DNA of 64,000 bases from DAOUKH01 sp964291475 (GTDB taxonomy: Bacteria; Chloroflexota; Dehalococcoidia; SHYB01), in assembly GCA_964291475.2 (NCBI GenBank), contig OZ220071.1, positions 1 through 64,000 of the forward strand, written 5' to 3'. The notes under the pieces are model-generated. The model did not search any database. It saw only the letters and a program-made list of their open reading frames with translations, and was not told the origin of the DNA. This document shows, piece by piece, positions 43,845 to 52,629 of the stretch; the first letter of the stretch is position 1; every line of letters begins with the position of its first letter. Both the position numbers and the translations under genes were made by a program.

Positions 43845-43909
43845 CCGCTGGACTGTTGGCTTAGGAGTAGCCCAAGGCGGCTCCAGGACACTAGAACAGG
43901 AGGGAAGTC

Positions 43910-44641
43910 ATGACAATGCGATACGCGGGCCTTGCCTTGATCCTCGGTGTGCTTTTGGCCTTCATAGCCCCGCTTTTTATACCGGGGTACGTGTTCATTG
44001 ACCCGGTGGACCAGACCGACTACGCCGCGTCGTTAGGCGCCTTCGCCGATGCGCCGGTGCTTGCGCAATGGATGACGTTCCTTACGCTCATTTCACTGTT
44101 GCTCATGTCCTTCGCCTTCGTGTGTCTCTATCCTCTGGCGAAACGGCAAGCCGGGCTGGGAGGCAGACTTCTCCAGTTCGGCATTATCGCGACCATTATC
44201 GAATGGGCCATCCTCATCATCGCGACGGGGATGCGGCACTTCGAACTCCACCTGCTGCAACGCAGCGAGATAGCCGCCGCCGGATCTCAGGCGGCGGCAG
44301 ATTTCCAGGCCGCGGCTTTGGCCCTGCACCTCGACACCACAGGCGTCAACTTGGCGTTCATAGCGCTGGCCCCCATCGCGTCCAGCATATTCGGCCTTGG
44401 GCTCGCCAAACGGTTCGACGCAATGAGCCCCTACAAGATTGCGTGCTACATCCTGCCGGTGAGCGGGCTTGTGGGGCTGATCAACTTCCTCGTTGCAATA
44501 TCCACTCCCGACGCGGGCATCGAAGCCCTGCTCTTCGTCAACACCATCGTCCTCTACATCCAGGGGCTTTGTCTGATCGCCGTCGGGTACGGCATGTACC
44601 AGGGGAGGGAGGAGCTCGCTACGGCGGATTCCTCCGGCTAA
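43910..44641 (+). CDS. Multi-pass membrane protein, paralogue of 45512-46228
   Basis: The 243-residue product has about six hydrophobic helices (for example LALILGVLLAFIAPLFIPG and MTFLTLISLLLMSFAFVCLYPL). It resembles the gene at 45512 in length, in helix spacing and in local matches: GxxxxF/xTPGxxxD near the start, the AQxMTxLxxxS segment, an (A/G)(S/F)(T/S)IFG(L/Y)xLAxR segment and a final GxxQGRxE. Function is not recognised. AGGAGGGA lies before the ATG. Confidence 0.75.
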   Translation: MTMRYAGLALILGVLLAFIAPLFIPGYVFIDPVDQTDYAASLGAFADAPVLAQWMTFLTLISLLLMSFAFVCLYPLAKRQAGLGGRLLQFGIIATIIEWAILIIATGMRHFELHLLQRSEIAAAGSQAAADFQAAALALHLDTTGVNLAFIALAPIASSIFGLGLAKRFDAMSPYKIACYILPVSGLVGLINFLVAISTPDAGIEALLFVNTIVLYIQGLCLIAVGYGMYQGREELATADSSG

Positions 44642-44687
44642 CCTCTGGCCGATTGGCCTTGCCAACTACATGAGGGAACCGTAAGAC

Positions 44688-44713
44688 GGAGGGGGCCGAT
44701 ACGCGCCCCCTTC
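44688..44713 (+). terminator. Terminator-like hairpin
   Basis: GGAGGGGGC (44688-44696) pairs with GCCCCCTTC (44705-44713), with one G-U, around an 8-nt loop, and is followed by GTTGTC. It lies 46 bp after the stop of the membrane protein gene. Confidence 0.5.
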
Positions 44714-44830
44714 GTTGTCATGCCTAACCTGCGCCCGCGCCTTTGGGGTGGGCTGTAGAATTGTCGCGGGAAACGAAGGCGTCTCCCCGGCGGGATGCTA
44801 GAGGGAAGATCCGCCAAGGAGGAGGTCGGT

Positions 44831-45346
44831 ATGCTGCGCAACCGCATGCTGCAGAGAGGAACGGCACTAGCGGCCATCTTGGCGCTGTCGCTCGTCCTGG
44901 CTGCGTGCGGCGAGGAACCGACCCCGACACCCGCGCCCACGCCGACCGCCACCGCCACGCCCGAAGCGGAGCCCACGGCCGCCGATAACGCATCCGGAGA
45001 ACCGGCCTCCACCCCCGACGACCCAATAGACCTCCCGGAACACATCCGCGAAAAGACCGCGCAACTCTGGGAGGTCTACAACGCTTACGACGCCGACGGA
45101 CTCGAGGTCTTCTACGAGCCAAGCTACTGGGCGGAAGAAGAGAAAGAGGTCCGGTCAAACCTGCAGCCCTTCAGGAGCTTTAGCCTGGAAATCAGGGCAG
45201 AGGAGACGTCTCCCCCCACGGAAATCGAGCCGGGCAAGTGGGAGATCAAGCAGACCGCACGCTGGGACGGTGGTTCCGTGAAGATGGTATTCATTTACGA
45301 AGAGTTCGGGGGAGAGTGGCTGCTCACCCACGCGAAAAACGAATAG
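44831..45346 (+). CDS. Small lipoprotein with a Pro/Thr-rich linker and NTF2-like domain
   Basis: The 171-residue product has a signal peptide with lipobox LVLAAC (Cys at about residue 26), a spacer of repeated TP/TPA units typical of Chloroflexota exported proteins, and a C-terminal alpha+beta domain of about 100 residues. This starts EHIREKTAQLWEVYNAYDADGLEVFYEPSYW and resembles SnoaL/NTF2 folds. The ATG at 44831 follows AAGGAGGAGG. A TAGAAT -10-like element is at 44756-44761. It lies between two paralogous membrane proteins. Function is unknown. Confidence 0.8.
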   Translation: MLRNRMLQRGTALAAILALSLVLAACGEEPTPTPAPTPTATATPEAEPTAADNASGEPASTPDDPIDLPEHIREKTAQLWEVYNAYDADGLEVFYEPSYWAEEEKEVRSNLQPFRSFSLEIRAEETSPPTEIEPGKWEIKQTARWDGGSVKMVFIYEEFGGEWLLTHAKNE

Positions 45347-45453
45347 ACCGGAACAACGGCGCAAGCGTCCCGGCGCCGTCTCCCACAGGCTGAGAGACCA
45401 TACCCCGAGCGGCTGCGTGCCGCCGGGACCCTCAGTCTCATTATGGCGAGTCT

Positions 45454-45483
45454 TTGCATTCTTGCTGCCACTTGGCATACACT
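45454..45483 (+). promoter_or_regulatory. Possible promoter before the second membrane paralogue
   Basis: TTGCAT (45454-45459) and TACACT (45478-45483) are 18 bp apart, 28 bp before the ATG at 45512. Confidence 0.4.
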
Positions 45484-45511
45484 CGCCTAAGTTCACATAA
45501 GGGGGGACGAC

Positions 45512-46228
45512 ATGACGGCAAACTCGGCGGCCGGTTGGGCTCTCATCATTGCTGTAGTTGTTGGAGTCATAGCGTCGTTGTTGACGCCGGGGGGACTGAT
45601 AATCGATTCCGTTGACTCGGCTGCCTTCTCGGAGGCGGCGGCCGCCTTGGGCGACAACTCGTCATTGGCCCAGGTCATGACGCTCCTGCTCGTCCTCAGC
45701 GTCCTGCTGTTTTGGTTCGGACTGCACAGTCTGCACCGGGCGTTCAGCGGCGATGCAATCATGGAGCGCATCTCCCGCTTCGCGCTGAACCTCTTCCTGC
45801 TTGGCTACGCCTTTCTCATCGTTGAGCTGAGCATCCGCCACGTCCTGACCCACGTCCTTGCGCACGGTGTCGGAGGCTCGGCCGCGGAAGAACAGGCGAT
45901 GGCGACGACGCTCTTTGCGGCGGCGGCAGGCATTCACTTTGCCTTCATGTACGCGACTGCCATCGGTTCGACGATCTTCGGCTACACCTTGGCGCAGCGG
46001 AGTCCGGACATGAGCATCTACAAGCTCGCGTCCTTGGGCTTGGCGCTCACCGGCCTTGGCCTTTTCGTCGTGCTGATGATTGGGGAGCACGTGCCGGACG
46101 TAGACCTGCACGGCATTGCCGTTGCCAGCAATATCGTGCTGTACTTCGGCTCCCTCTGCATCCTGGTCATCGCCAAGGGCATCCTCCAGGGTCGCCGGGA
46201 ATACGTGGGAGACGAAGCGGCGTCCTAA
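45512..46228 (+). CDS. Multi-pass membrane protein, paralogue of 43910-44641
   Basis: The 238-residue protein has about six hydrophobic segments (for example WALIIAVVVGVIASLLTPGGLII and MTLLLVLSVLLFWFGLHSL), a central variable loop, and a C-terminal VLYFGSLCILVIAKGILQGRREY that matches the end of its paralogue. The sequences are diverged, so the duplication is old. No catalytic motif is visible. A channel, carrier or sensor role cannot be chosen from sequence. Confidence 0.75.
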   Translation: MTANSAAGWALIIAVVVGVIASLLTPGGLIIDSVDSAAFSEAAAALGDNSSLAQVMTLLLVLSVLLFWFGLHSLHRAFSGDAIMERISRFALNLFLLGYAFLIVELSIRHVLTHVLAHGVGGSAAEEQAMATTLFAAAAGIHFAFMYATAIGSTIFGYTLAQRSPDMSIYKLASLGLALTGLGLFVVLMIGEHVPDVDLHGIAVASNIVLYFGSLCILVIAKGILQGRREYVGDEAAS

Positions 46229-46257
46229 GCCGCGCCTCCCCGCGGCGAGATAATCGG

Positions 46258-46297
46258 AAGCGGCAGGCCCGTTGCATGCGGCGTCGGCCTGCCGCTT
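46258..46297 (+). terminator. Terminator-like hairpin
   Basis: AAGCGGCAGGCC (46258-46269) pairs perfectly with GGCCTGCCGCTT (46286-46297) around a 16-nt loop, 30 bp after the membrane gene stop, and is followed by TCGCTCCCTTG. It lacks a clean T tract. Confidence 0.5.
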
Positions 46298-46381
46298 TCG
46301 CTCCCTTGACCCCGGTCCGGGAACAAATCCGCGGTGGGCCGCGTCTCTACCATTAGAGACCCTTCCACCGAGGCGCGCCCA

Positions 46382-47539
46382 ATGAAGACCACGGCCAAGA
46401 CCGCCTGCTTCTCCTTCTTCGCCATCGCGGCGATCCTTCTCCTCTCCGGCGCCTGCGAGGGCGATCCCGCACTCGGCAACGTGACGTGGGAAGCGCCCTC
46501 GGGCCGCGAGCCCAACGCCTCGGTAAAGGGATCCGTCACGTACCGCGAACGGCTGGCCTTGACGCCGGACGCAACCCTCATCGTCGAGTTGCGGGACGTC
46601 TCCCTCGCCGACGCTGCCGCTCCTCTCATCGCCCGCCAGACCATCTCCGGACCCGGTCAGGTCCCGATCGCCTTCGAGGTCCGCTACAACCGCCAGGACG
46701 TCAACGCCCGGAACACCTACGGGGTGAGCGCCCGCATCGTCGAGTCCGACGGCCGCCTCGCCTTCACCAACGACACCGCCTACGACGTGATCACCGGCGG
46801 CAACCCCGACAAGGTCGACATGCTCCTCGTTCTGGTGGAGCCCCCACCCGACCAGGTAGGAGATAACCAGGACTGGCGCACCTGGGTTGAGGTCCCCGCC
46901 CCCATCCTCTGGGCCAACCTGATACCCAACGAGGCCGAGCACTTTCTGCGGATCGCCTTCTTGCAGTCCACCATCGAGGGCTGCGCCCGCCCCGGCAACC
47001 AGGGGTTGGAGGTAATCGGCGACGACATCGCCGCCCGGCTCACCCTGATGCAGCCGCCGTCCACTCCCTGGGCGATTCCCTGCCACGAGCAGGTTGTCGA
47101 GCTGGACGCCGTCGAGCCCATCTCCGAGCCGCTCGAGCCCGGCCGGACGTACCGCGTGCTCGTCAACGACCGGCTCGTCACCACCTTCAATCTGCCCGGC
47201 GCCGACCTGCCGCACACCTTCATCGCCGAGTCGCCCATCGAGCAGGCCGACGTGCTGGTCCTAGAGAGCTACCCGCCCCAGTACCAGCTTCGAGTCCTCT
47301 CCGCCTTGCCCAAGGGCAGCACCTGCTCGCAGTTCAACGGTTACGAAATCCGTCGTACGAACTCCGACCGCATCGAGGTGGTCATCACCCACCACGAGGT
47401 CGCCGACGCCGCGGCGCCATGCACCGCCGACTACCCCATCGTCGAGACCAACGTCCCGTTGGGCTCCGACTTCGAGTCCGGCGTCGAATACACGGTCCGC
47501 GTCAACGACGACGTCGTCACGTCATTCGTAGTCCAGTAG
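46382..47539 (+). CDS. YbaY-family (YscW-like) lipoprotein
   Basis: The 385-residue product has a signal peptide and lipobox LLSGAC. It then has a domain with the YbaY/YscW pattern, VKGSVTYRERLALTPDATLIVELRDVS...ARQTISGPGQVPIAFEVRYN...YGVSARI, a small beta sandwich found in exported lipoproteins. The remaining 240 residues form two or three beta-rich modules ending in similar strands (EPGRTYRVLVNDRLVTTF and ESGVEYTVRVNDDVVTSF), which look like an internal repeat. It is an envelope protein of unknown role. Confidence 0.8.
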   Translation: MKTTAKTACFSFFAIAAILLLSGACEGDPALGNVTWEAPSGREPNASVKGSVTYRERLALTPDATLIVELRDVSLADAAAPLIARQTISGPGQVPIAFEVRYNRQDVNARNTYGVSARIVESDGRLAFTNDTAYDVITGGNPDKVDMLLVLVEPPPDQVGDNQDWRTWVEVPAPILWANLIPNEAEHFLRIAFLQSTIEGCARPGNQGLEVIGDDIAARLTLMQPPSTPWAIPCHEQVVELDAVEPISEPLEPGRTYRVLVNDRLVTTFNLPGADLPHTFIAESPIEQADVLVLESYPPQYQLRVLSALPKGSTCSQFNGYEIRRTNSDRIEVVITHHEVADAAAPCTADYPIVETNVPLGSDFESGVEYTVRVNDDVVTSFVVQ

Positions 47540-47554
47540 GGGAGCGGCTTGCCG

Positions 47555-48367
47555 CTACCAGGGCATTTGGAGGCCGCCGTTGGGGCGGATGATCTGGCCG
47601 GTGAGGAAGTCGCCGGTCTGGGCGACGAGGTAGAGGATGGCGTGGGCGACGTGGTCGGGGTGGCCGACCATGCCGAGGGGGGTGTTCTCCTCGGCGGCCC
47701 TGATGTAGGCCTCCTTGCGTGCCGGGACGTCCCGCGGTGCGGCGTCGCGCCAGTTGTGCTCGCTGAAGCCGGTGATGACCACGCCGGGGGCGATAGTGTT
47801 GACGCGGACGCCGTGGGGCGCACCTTCCGCGGCGGCGGTCTTGCCGAGCATGGCGACGGCGGCCTTGGACATGCCGTAGAGGGCCGCGCCCGGGGCGCCG
47901 GGGAAGTCGATGATGCCCGAGGAGACGTTGACGATGTTGCCCGACTTCTGAGAAACCATCGCCTTCATGGCGTGCTTGACGCCGAAGAAGACGCCCTTGA
48001 GGTTGATGGCGAAGAGGTCGTCCATCATCTGCTCGGTGGTGTCGACGATCATGCTCTGCTGGGGGATGCCGGCGATGTTGCCCATGACGTCGAGGCGGCC
48101 GTGGTCGTTGACGGCCTTGGCGACGAGGGCCTCGACCTCGGACTCGTTGGTGACGTCGCAGCGCATGGTGGAGGCCTTGCCGCCGGCCTCCGCGACGAGG
48201 CGGGCGGTCTCTTGCAAGCCCGCTTCGTTGATGTCGACGAGGACGACGGTTGCGCCGGCCCGAGCGAGGACGATGCCGGTGCTTCGGCCCATGCCGCTGG
48301 CGGCGCCGGTGATGCAGGCGACCTGCCCGGAGAGATCGAAGAGCTTCGCGATGCCGGCGGCCGCCAT
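47555..48367 (-). CDS. SDR-family oxidoreductase, copy 1
   Basis: The 270-residue classical SDR has the NAD(P) motif TGAASGMG, an NIAG-type motif (MGNIAGIPQQ), the catalytic Ser in NVSSG and the YGMSK Tyr-x-x-x-Lys. It aligns without gaps to the gene at 57333-58145. The ATG at 48367 matches the start of that copy. Substrate is unknown; the surroundings are catabolic enzymes. It is transcribed away from the deacylase gene at 48499. Confidence 0.95.
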   Translation of the reverse strand: MAAAGIAKLFDLSGQVACITGAASGMGRSTGIVLARAGATVVLVDINEAGLQETARLVAEAGGKASTMRCDVTNESEVEALVAKAVNDHGRLDVMGNIAGIPQQSMIVDTTEQMMDDLFAINLKGVFFGVKHAMKAMVSQKSGNIVNVSSGIIDFPGAPGAALYGMSKAAVAMLGKTAAAEGAPHGVRVNTIAPGVVITGFSEHNWRDAAPRDVPARKEAYIRAAEENTPLGMVGHPDHVAHAILYLVAQTGDFLTGQIIRPNGGLQMPW

Positions 48368-48401
48368 AGGGGACTCCCGTGGAAGAAATGTGCGCCCGCT
48401 G

Positions 48402-48430
48402 AATCTAGGCCGGGCCGCGCGGCAAGTCAA
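48402..48430 (-). promoter_or_regulatory. Promoter of SDR copy 1
   Basis: The minus strand has TTGACT (48425-48430) and TAGATT (48402-48407), 17 bp apart. The same two hexamers with the same spacing precede SDR copy 2 at 57263-57291. The divergent gene at 48499 has a -10-like TACAAT at 48456-48461. Confidence 0.7.
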
Positions 48431-48498
48431 ACCGCACCGGTTCCCCCAAGTTCGCTACAATAGCGGCCTCTTTCCATAGGCGCCGCGGGGAGGATGTC

Positions 48499-50193
48499 AT
48501 GGCGAACGATCTACTGATCAAGAACGGCCTCATCGTCGACGGAACGGGCGCGGAACCGCGCCACGGCGACGTGGCGGTCCGCAATGGGCGGATCGTAGAG
48601 GCGGGCGACGCCAATGGGAGCGCGTCCAAGGTCATCGACGCCGACGGCCTGGCCGTGGCCCCCGGCTTCTGGGACGTGCACACCCACTACGACGCGCAGT
48701 TCCTGTGGGACCCCATCGCTACGTCGTCGTCGTGGCACGGCGTTACCAGCGTGATCATGGGCAACTGCGGGATCACGCTCGCGCCGTGCAAGGAGGAGGA
48801 CCAGGACTATCTGATCCGCATGCTGGCGCATGTGGAGGCGATGGACGAAAAGGTGGTGTCGACGACGCTGCCCTGGGAGTGGGGCGACTACGCCGCCTTC
48901 CTGCGCGCGCTTGAGCCCCGGCTCGGACTCAACGCGGCGACATTCGTGGGGCACTCGACGCTGCGGCGGAATGCGATGGGGCCGGAGTGCGCACAGCGCG
49001 CCGCGACGGACGAAGAGGTCGCGCGCATGAAGCAGCAGCTTCGGGAATCGGTGGAGGCCGGCGCGCTCGGCTTCTCGACAGCACGGGTGGCGACGCACTG
49101 GGACGGCGACGGAAACCCCGTCCCGAGCCGGGTGGCCGACCTCTCCGAGGTCTATGAGCTTGCCGCGACGCTCGGGGAGATGAACAAGGGGATCGTGCAG
49201 CTCGCGGTGGGGTCGGATTTCAACAAGTACACCGATGAGGGACGGGAGCGGCTCGCCAAGCTGATGCGGGTGAGCGGGCGGCCGGTCATCATCAACTCGG
49301 TGGCGCAGACGACGACCAACGTGGAAGGCTGGCGAGAAGTGCTGGACTGGATGGCCTCGATGCGCGCCGAGGGCGGCAAGATCATCGGGCTGGGGAACGT
49401 CGTGCCGAACCGGCGCGAGTTCAACATGCGCTACACGGACTTCTTCGACCGCTACCCGCTCTGGCTGAAGCTCTCGATGGAGACGTTCGAGGAGAAGATG
49501 CGGCTGCTCGCCGACCCGGCGTACCGGGCGCGGCTGCGCGAGGACACGGAGAACGTCACCGACACCTTCTTCCTGCAAAACCCGATCAAGTGGGACCTGG
49601 TGACGCTGGTGAAGGCGAAGACGCAGCGCTGGAAGCGGTTCGAGGGGGTGGGCCTGCAGGCGATCGGCGAGGCGCTGGGCGTTCACCCGACCGAAGCGCT
49701 CTTCGACATCTCGGTCAGCGAGGACCTCGACACGCAGTTCTGTCAGACGGGGAACCGCAACCCGGACGAGGCGGCGCAGATGGCGATCCTCCGCGCCCCG
49801 GATATGATCCCGGAGCAGTCGGACGCGGGGGCGCACGTCATCACGGAGAACAACACCGGCTTCCCCAGCCATCTGCTCGGTTACTGGGTGCGCGAGCGGG
49901 GGGCGCTGAGCCTCCAGGAGGCGGTGCAGCGCATGACGTCGGTGCCCGCGGGACAGTTCGGGGCGACCGACCGGGGCGTGCTCGCGCCGGGGATGGCGGC
50001 GGACGTCGTGGTCTTCGACCCCGATACCATCGCCGCCGGCGACCCCGAGTTCGCCGACGATCTGCCCGCCGGCGGACGGCGCCTGGTGCAGCGCGGCACG
50101 GGGATCGCGTACACCATCGTGAACGGCGAGGTCACGCTGGACCACGGCGAGTACACCGGGACGCGGGCCGGGCAGACGCTGCGGCGGGGCTAG
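48499..50193 (+). CDS. N-acyl-D-amino-acid deacylase-type amidohydrolase
   Basis: The 564-residue metallo-hydrolase has the small beta-sandwich opening LLIKNGLIVDGTGAEPRHGD, then the zinc motif GFWDVHTHYDAQ, a GNCGITLAPCK segment with the metal Cys of D-aminoacylases, GHSTLRR and a late SDAGAHVITENNTGFP with the catalytic Asp. D-aminoacylase relatives are broad; N-acyl-D-amino acid hydrolysis is the likely chemistry but not certain. The gene overlaps the convergent amidohydrolase by 4 nt. Confidence 0.9.
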   Translation: MANDLLIKNGLIVDGTGAEPRHGDVAVRNGRIVEAGDANGSASKVIDADGLAVAPGFWDVHTHYDAQFLWDPIATSSSWHGVTSVIMGNCGITLAPCKEEDQDYLIRMLAHVEAMDEKVVSTTLPWEWGDYAAFLRALEPRLGLNAATFVGHSTLRRNAMGPECAQRAATDEEVARMKQQLRESVEAGALGFSTARVATHWDGDGNPVPSRVADLSEVYELAATLGEMNKGIVQLAVGSDFNKYTDEGRERLAKLMRVSGRPVIINSVAQTTTNVEGWREVLDWMASMRAEGGKIIGLGNVVPNRREFNMRYTDFFDRYPLWLKLSMETFEEKMRLLADPAYRARLREDTENVTDTFFLQNPIKWDLVTLVKAKTQRWKRFEGVGLQAIGEALGVHPTEALFDISVSEDLDTQFCQTGNRNPDEAAQMAILRAPDMIPEQSDAGAHVITENNTGFPSHLLGYWVRERGALSLQEAVQRMTSVPAGQFGATDRGVLAPGMAADVVVFDPDTIAAGDPEFADDLPAGGRRLVQRGTGIAYTIVNGEVTLDHGEYTGTRAGQTLRRG

Positions 50194-51290
50194 ACGCCGG
50201 GCACGTCGATCTTGTAGAGCCGCGCGGCGTTGTCGCGGGTGACCTTGCGGGCGGTCTCCGGCCCGACGATGGCCTCCAATTCCTTCACCGCCTCGCGGGA
50301 GTGGGGGAAGACGCCGTCGCCGTGGGGGTAGTCGCTGGCCCACATGACGTTGCCGGCGCCGATGTCTTCGAGCATCTTCACGCCGACCCAATCGTCCTCG
50401 AAGGTGGCGTAGACCTGGCGGCGGAAAAAGTCGCTGGGCTTCTCTTGTAGCTTGAAGTCGTTGACGCGGAAGCCGTGCTTCTCCTGCACCTGGTCCATGC
50501 GCTGCACGACGTAGGGGAGCCAGCCGATGCCGGACTCGCCGAGGACGAGGTTGAAGCCGGGGTTCTCGGCCAGCGCGCCGCTGAAAATCATGATGGTGAG
50601 GGCCTCGTCCATCTGCATCTGGCAGATCGAGGTATAGGCGGAGGTGACCCACGAGCCTAGCTCGACGCGCAGGCGCTCGGTGCCGCCGCCGAGGTGGACG
50701 CTGACGGGGAGGCCGGTCTCGCCGGCGGCCTGCCAGAGCGGCGCCCAGCTCTGGACGTAGGCGTGGTCGAAGGGGTCGGTGCGCACCCAGTCGAAGAAGT
50801 TGAGGAGCGCGCCGCGCATGCCCATGGAGGCCAACCGGCGGAGCTCGTTGGCGGCGGCCTCGCCGTCGTGCGAGGGGAGGTAGCCGAGGGCGCAGAGGCG
50901 CTCCGGCGCCGCGGCGTTGAACTCGGCGGCCCAGTCGTTGTAGGCGGCGAGGACGGCGAACTTGAGCTCGGGGTCGGGGATGGGCCAGCGCAGGGGGCCG
51001 TACATGACGTGGGTGTGGACGCCGTCGAGGTCCATGTCCTCGAGGCGGAGGGACGGGGTCGAGGGGCGGCGGCCGTCGTCGTCGGGGCCGGCGGCCTTGC
51101 CGTCGAGCCAGCCGAGGCTGCCGCTCGGCCCGAGCGCCGCGCCGTCGATCTGCCACTGCTTGCCGCCATTGACGTCGACGACGCGCGGGGCATGGTCGCG
51201 GTAGCGGGAGGGCAGGCGCTCCGTCCAGAGGTCGGGCGGGAGGGTGTGCATGTCGAGATGGTCGTCGGCGGAGACGATGACGGCGTCCAT
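50190..51290 (-). CDS. Amidohydrolase family protein (amidohydrolase_2)
   Basis: The 366-residue TIM-barrel hydrolase opens IVSADDHLDMHTLPPDLW, a divergent form of the usual D-x-H metal site, has SVHLGGGTERLRV and FNLVLGESGIGWLPYVV in the middle, and ends with NVMWASDYPHGDGVFPHS, the signature with the catalytic Asp. It belongs to the same family as the partial gene at the left edge. It probably acts on a small carboxylated ring or similar compound. Confidence 0.88.
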   Translation of the reverse strand: MDAVIVSADDHLDMHTLPPDLWTERLPSRYRDHAPRVVDVNGGKQWQIDGAALGPSGSLGWLDGKAAGPDDDGRRPSTPSLRLEDMDLDGVHTHVMYGPLRWPIPDPELKFAVLAAYNDWAAEFNAAAPERLCALGYLPSHDGEAAANELRRLASMGMRGALLNFFDWVRTDPFDHAYVQSWAPLWQAAGETGLPVSVHLGGGTERLRVELGSWVTSAYTSICQMQMDEALTIMIFSGALAENPGFNLVLGESGIGWLPYVVQRMDQVQEKHGFRVNDFKLQEKPSDFFRRQVYATFEDDWVGVKMLEDIGAGNVMWASDYPHGDGVFPHSREAVKELEAIVGPETARKVTRDNAARLYKIDVPGV

Positions 51291-51360
51291 GATGGCTTCT
51301 CCTTGGACTACTTCGGCGGACGCGGCTGACGATAGGCGGCGGGCCGACGTTCGTCAATCG

Positions 51361-51420
51361 GGCGCCGACGCGCCCTGCGGGCGCGTGCCCTCTCTCAATC
51401 TCCCCCAGAGGGGGAGAGGC
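51361..51420. repeat. Family B palindromic repeat
   Basis: A GGCGCCGACGCGCCCTGCGG arm with its inverted GGGCGCG copy is followed by the CTCCCCCAGAGGGGGAG hairpin. It is related to 1031-1085 in the opposite orientation and lies in the 211-bp gap between divergent genes. Confidence 0.75.
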
Positions 51421-51501
51421 CGGAAGGAACTCGCCCGCAGGACGGGTGTTGGACTAAGATTTTGGACGGCTTGCCACAGGCCGAGCCGACAGGAGGGGAG
51501 C

Positions 51502-51867
51502 ATGCCGAAGGGAATCTTTCTGGCCTACACCAACTGCGTGGAGCGGGGACGCGACGAGGAGTTCAACCGCTGGTACACGCACACGCACCTGCCCGACTTG
51601 TTGAAGGCGCAGGGGGTGGTGAGCGCGCGGCGTTTCCTTAATCTCAACCCGGGGGTGGGGCCGTCGCAGTACCTGGCGCTGTACGAGATCGAGAGCGACG
51701 ACATCCAAGCATCGATCGCCGACCTCAAGGCGCACGCCCGCGCATCGTTCCCCAAGGGGCGGCACGTGGACTTCCTGACGGTCGGGGCGCTGCACTCGTT
51801 CCAGGAGATCGAGCCGGAGTTGTTGGAGCCGTTGGAGGTGGTCGACTATCCGCGTACGGCGCGGTAG
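51502..51867 (+). CDS. EthD-like dimeric alpha/beta-barrel protein
   Basis: The 121-residue protein starts MPKGIFLAYTNCVERGRDEEFNRWYTHTHLPDLL, the typical opening of small ferredoxin-like (EthD/DUF4286-like) proteins that dimerise, and continues with ARRFLNLN and YLALYEIE strands. Relatives are accessory or monooxygenase-like proteins in degradation pathways. AGGAGGGG precedes the ATG. It begins a run of plus-strand catabolic-type genes. Confidence 0.8.
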   Translation: MPKGIFLAYTNCVERGRDEEFNRWYTHTHLPDLLKAQGVVSARRFLNLNPGVGPSQYLALYEIESDDIQASIADLKAHARASFPKGRHVDFLTVGALHSFQEIEPELLEPLEVVDYPRTAR

Positions 51868-51908
51868 GGGTGGCGCGGACTTCTATGGCCCGTGGCGGCC
51901 GTAAGGGG

Positions 51909-52024
51909 GCCCCTCATCTCAATCTTCTCCCGTGGGGAGAAGAGGCGAGACCTCCCCGCCCGCCCGACGCGTCCACGGGGTGTGTGCCCGCCCTCAATCC
52001 CTCCCAGAGGGAGGGAGGCTTAAG
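51909..52024. repeat. Family B palindromic repeats
   Basis: Positions 51909-51945 match the CCCCTCATCTCARTCTTCTCCCGTGGGGAGAAG form and 51986-52024 match the CCCTCCCAGAGGGAGGG form also seen at 5089-5121. They sit in the 242-bp gap between two co-directional genes. Confidence 0.75.
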
Positions 52025-52109
52025 GTCGGGCGGGTGGTCATTGGTAGGGCAATCGGGTAGGGTTCGGGCCGTTGCGCCGGGACGGAGCCGGCGGACGGGA
52101 GGAAGGGCG

Positions 52110-52598
52110 ATGAGCGACGAGATGAGCAGAATCGAAGCGCTGGAGCGGCGCGTGAAGGAGTTGGAGGACAAGGAGGCGATCCGGGACGTCCTCGCCCGCT
52201 ACGGCTTCACCGCCGACCTGGGGCTTTCGCAGGACTGGGTCGACGTGTGGACGGAGGAGGGGGTCTACGACCTGGGCCCCGACGACAAGGCGGCGGGCTC
52301 CGACGCGCTGTTCCACGACATCATCACCAATCCCACGGGGCACAAGACCATCGAGAACCGCTCCCAGCACACGGTGGTAAACCACTTCATCCGCGTCGAC
52401 GGCGACACGGCGTGGGCCGAGGCCTATTCCATCGTGTTCGTGCGCGGCGACGAGGGGTACTACCCCTGGACGTGCGGCTACAATCACTTCGAATTCGAAC
52501 GGAAGGACGGCCGGTGGCGCCTGGCGCTCCGGCTGCGGCGCCCCGTCGGCGGCGACGAGTGGGGCGGCAAGGTGATCAAGGCGTTCGCCGGCGCGTAG
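52110..52598 (+). CDS. SnoaL-like (NTF2-fold) protein
   Basis: The 162-residue product has a short coiled N-terminus (MSRIEALERRVKELEDKEAIRDVLARYGF) and an NTF2/SnoaL cone fold with VDVWTEEGVYDLG, HTVVNHFIRVDGDTAWAEAYSI and HFEFERKDGRWRLA strands. Members include scytalone dehydratase-like isomerases and dehydratases. The ATG follows GGGAGGAAGGG. A second member is at 55037-55570. Confidence 0.88.
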   Translation: MSDEMSRIEALERRVKELEDKEAIRDVLARYGFTADLGLSQDWVDVWTEEGVYDLGPDDKAAGSDALFHDIITNPTGHKTIENRSQHTVVNHFIRVDGDTAWAEAYSIVFVRGDEGYYPWTCGYNHFEFERKDGRWRLALRLRRPVGGDEWGGKVIKAFAGA

Positions 52599-52629
52599 CG
52601 GCGAGAGAGACAGAGAAGGAGCGCGACGT

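Noticed and set aside
48511..51357. A 948-codon minus-strand frame opposite the deacylase
   Set aside because: It runs across the amidohydrolase gene in a different frame and the deacylase in antisense; Arg/His/Pro-rich shadow.
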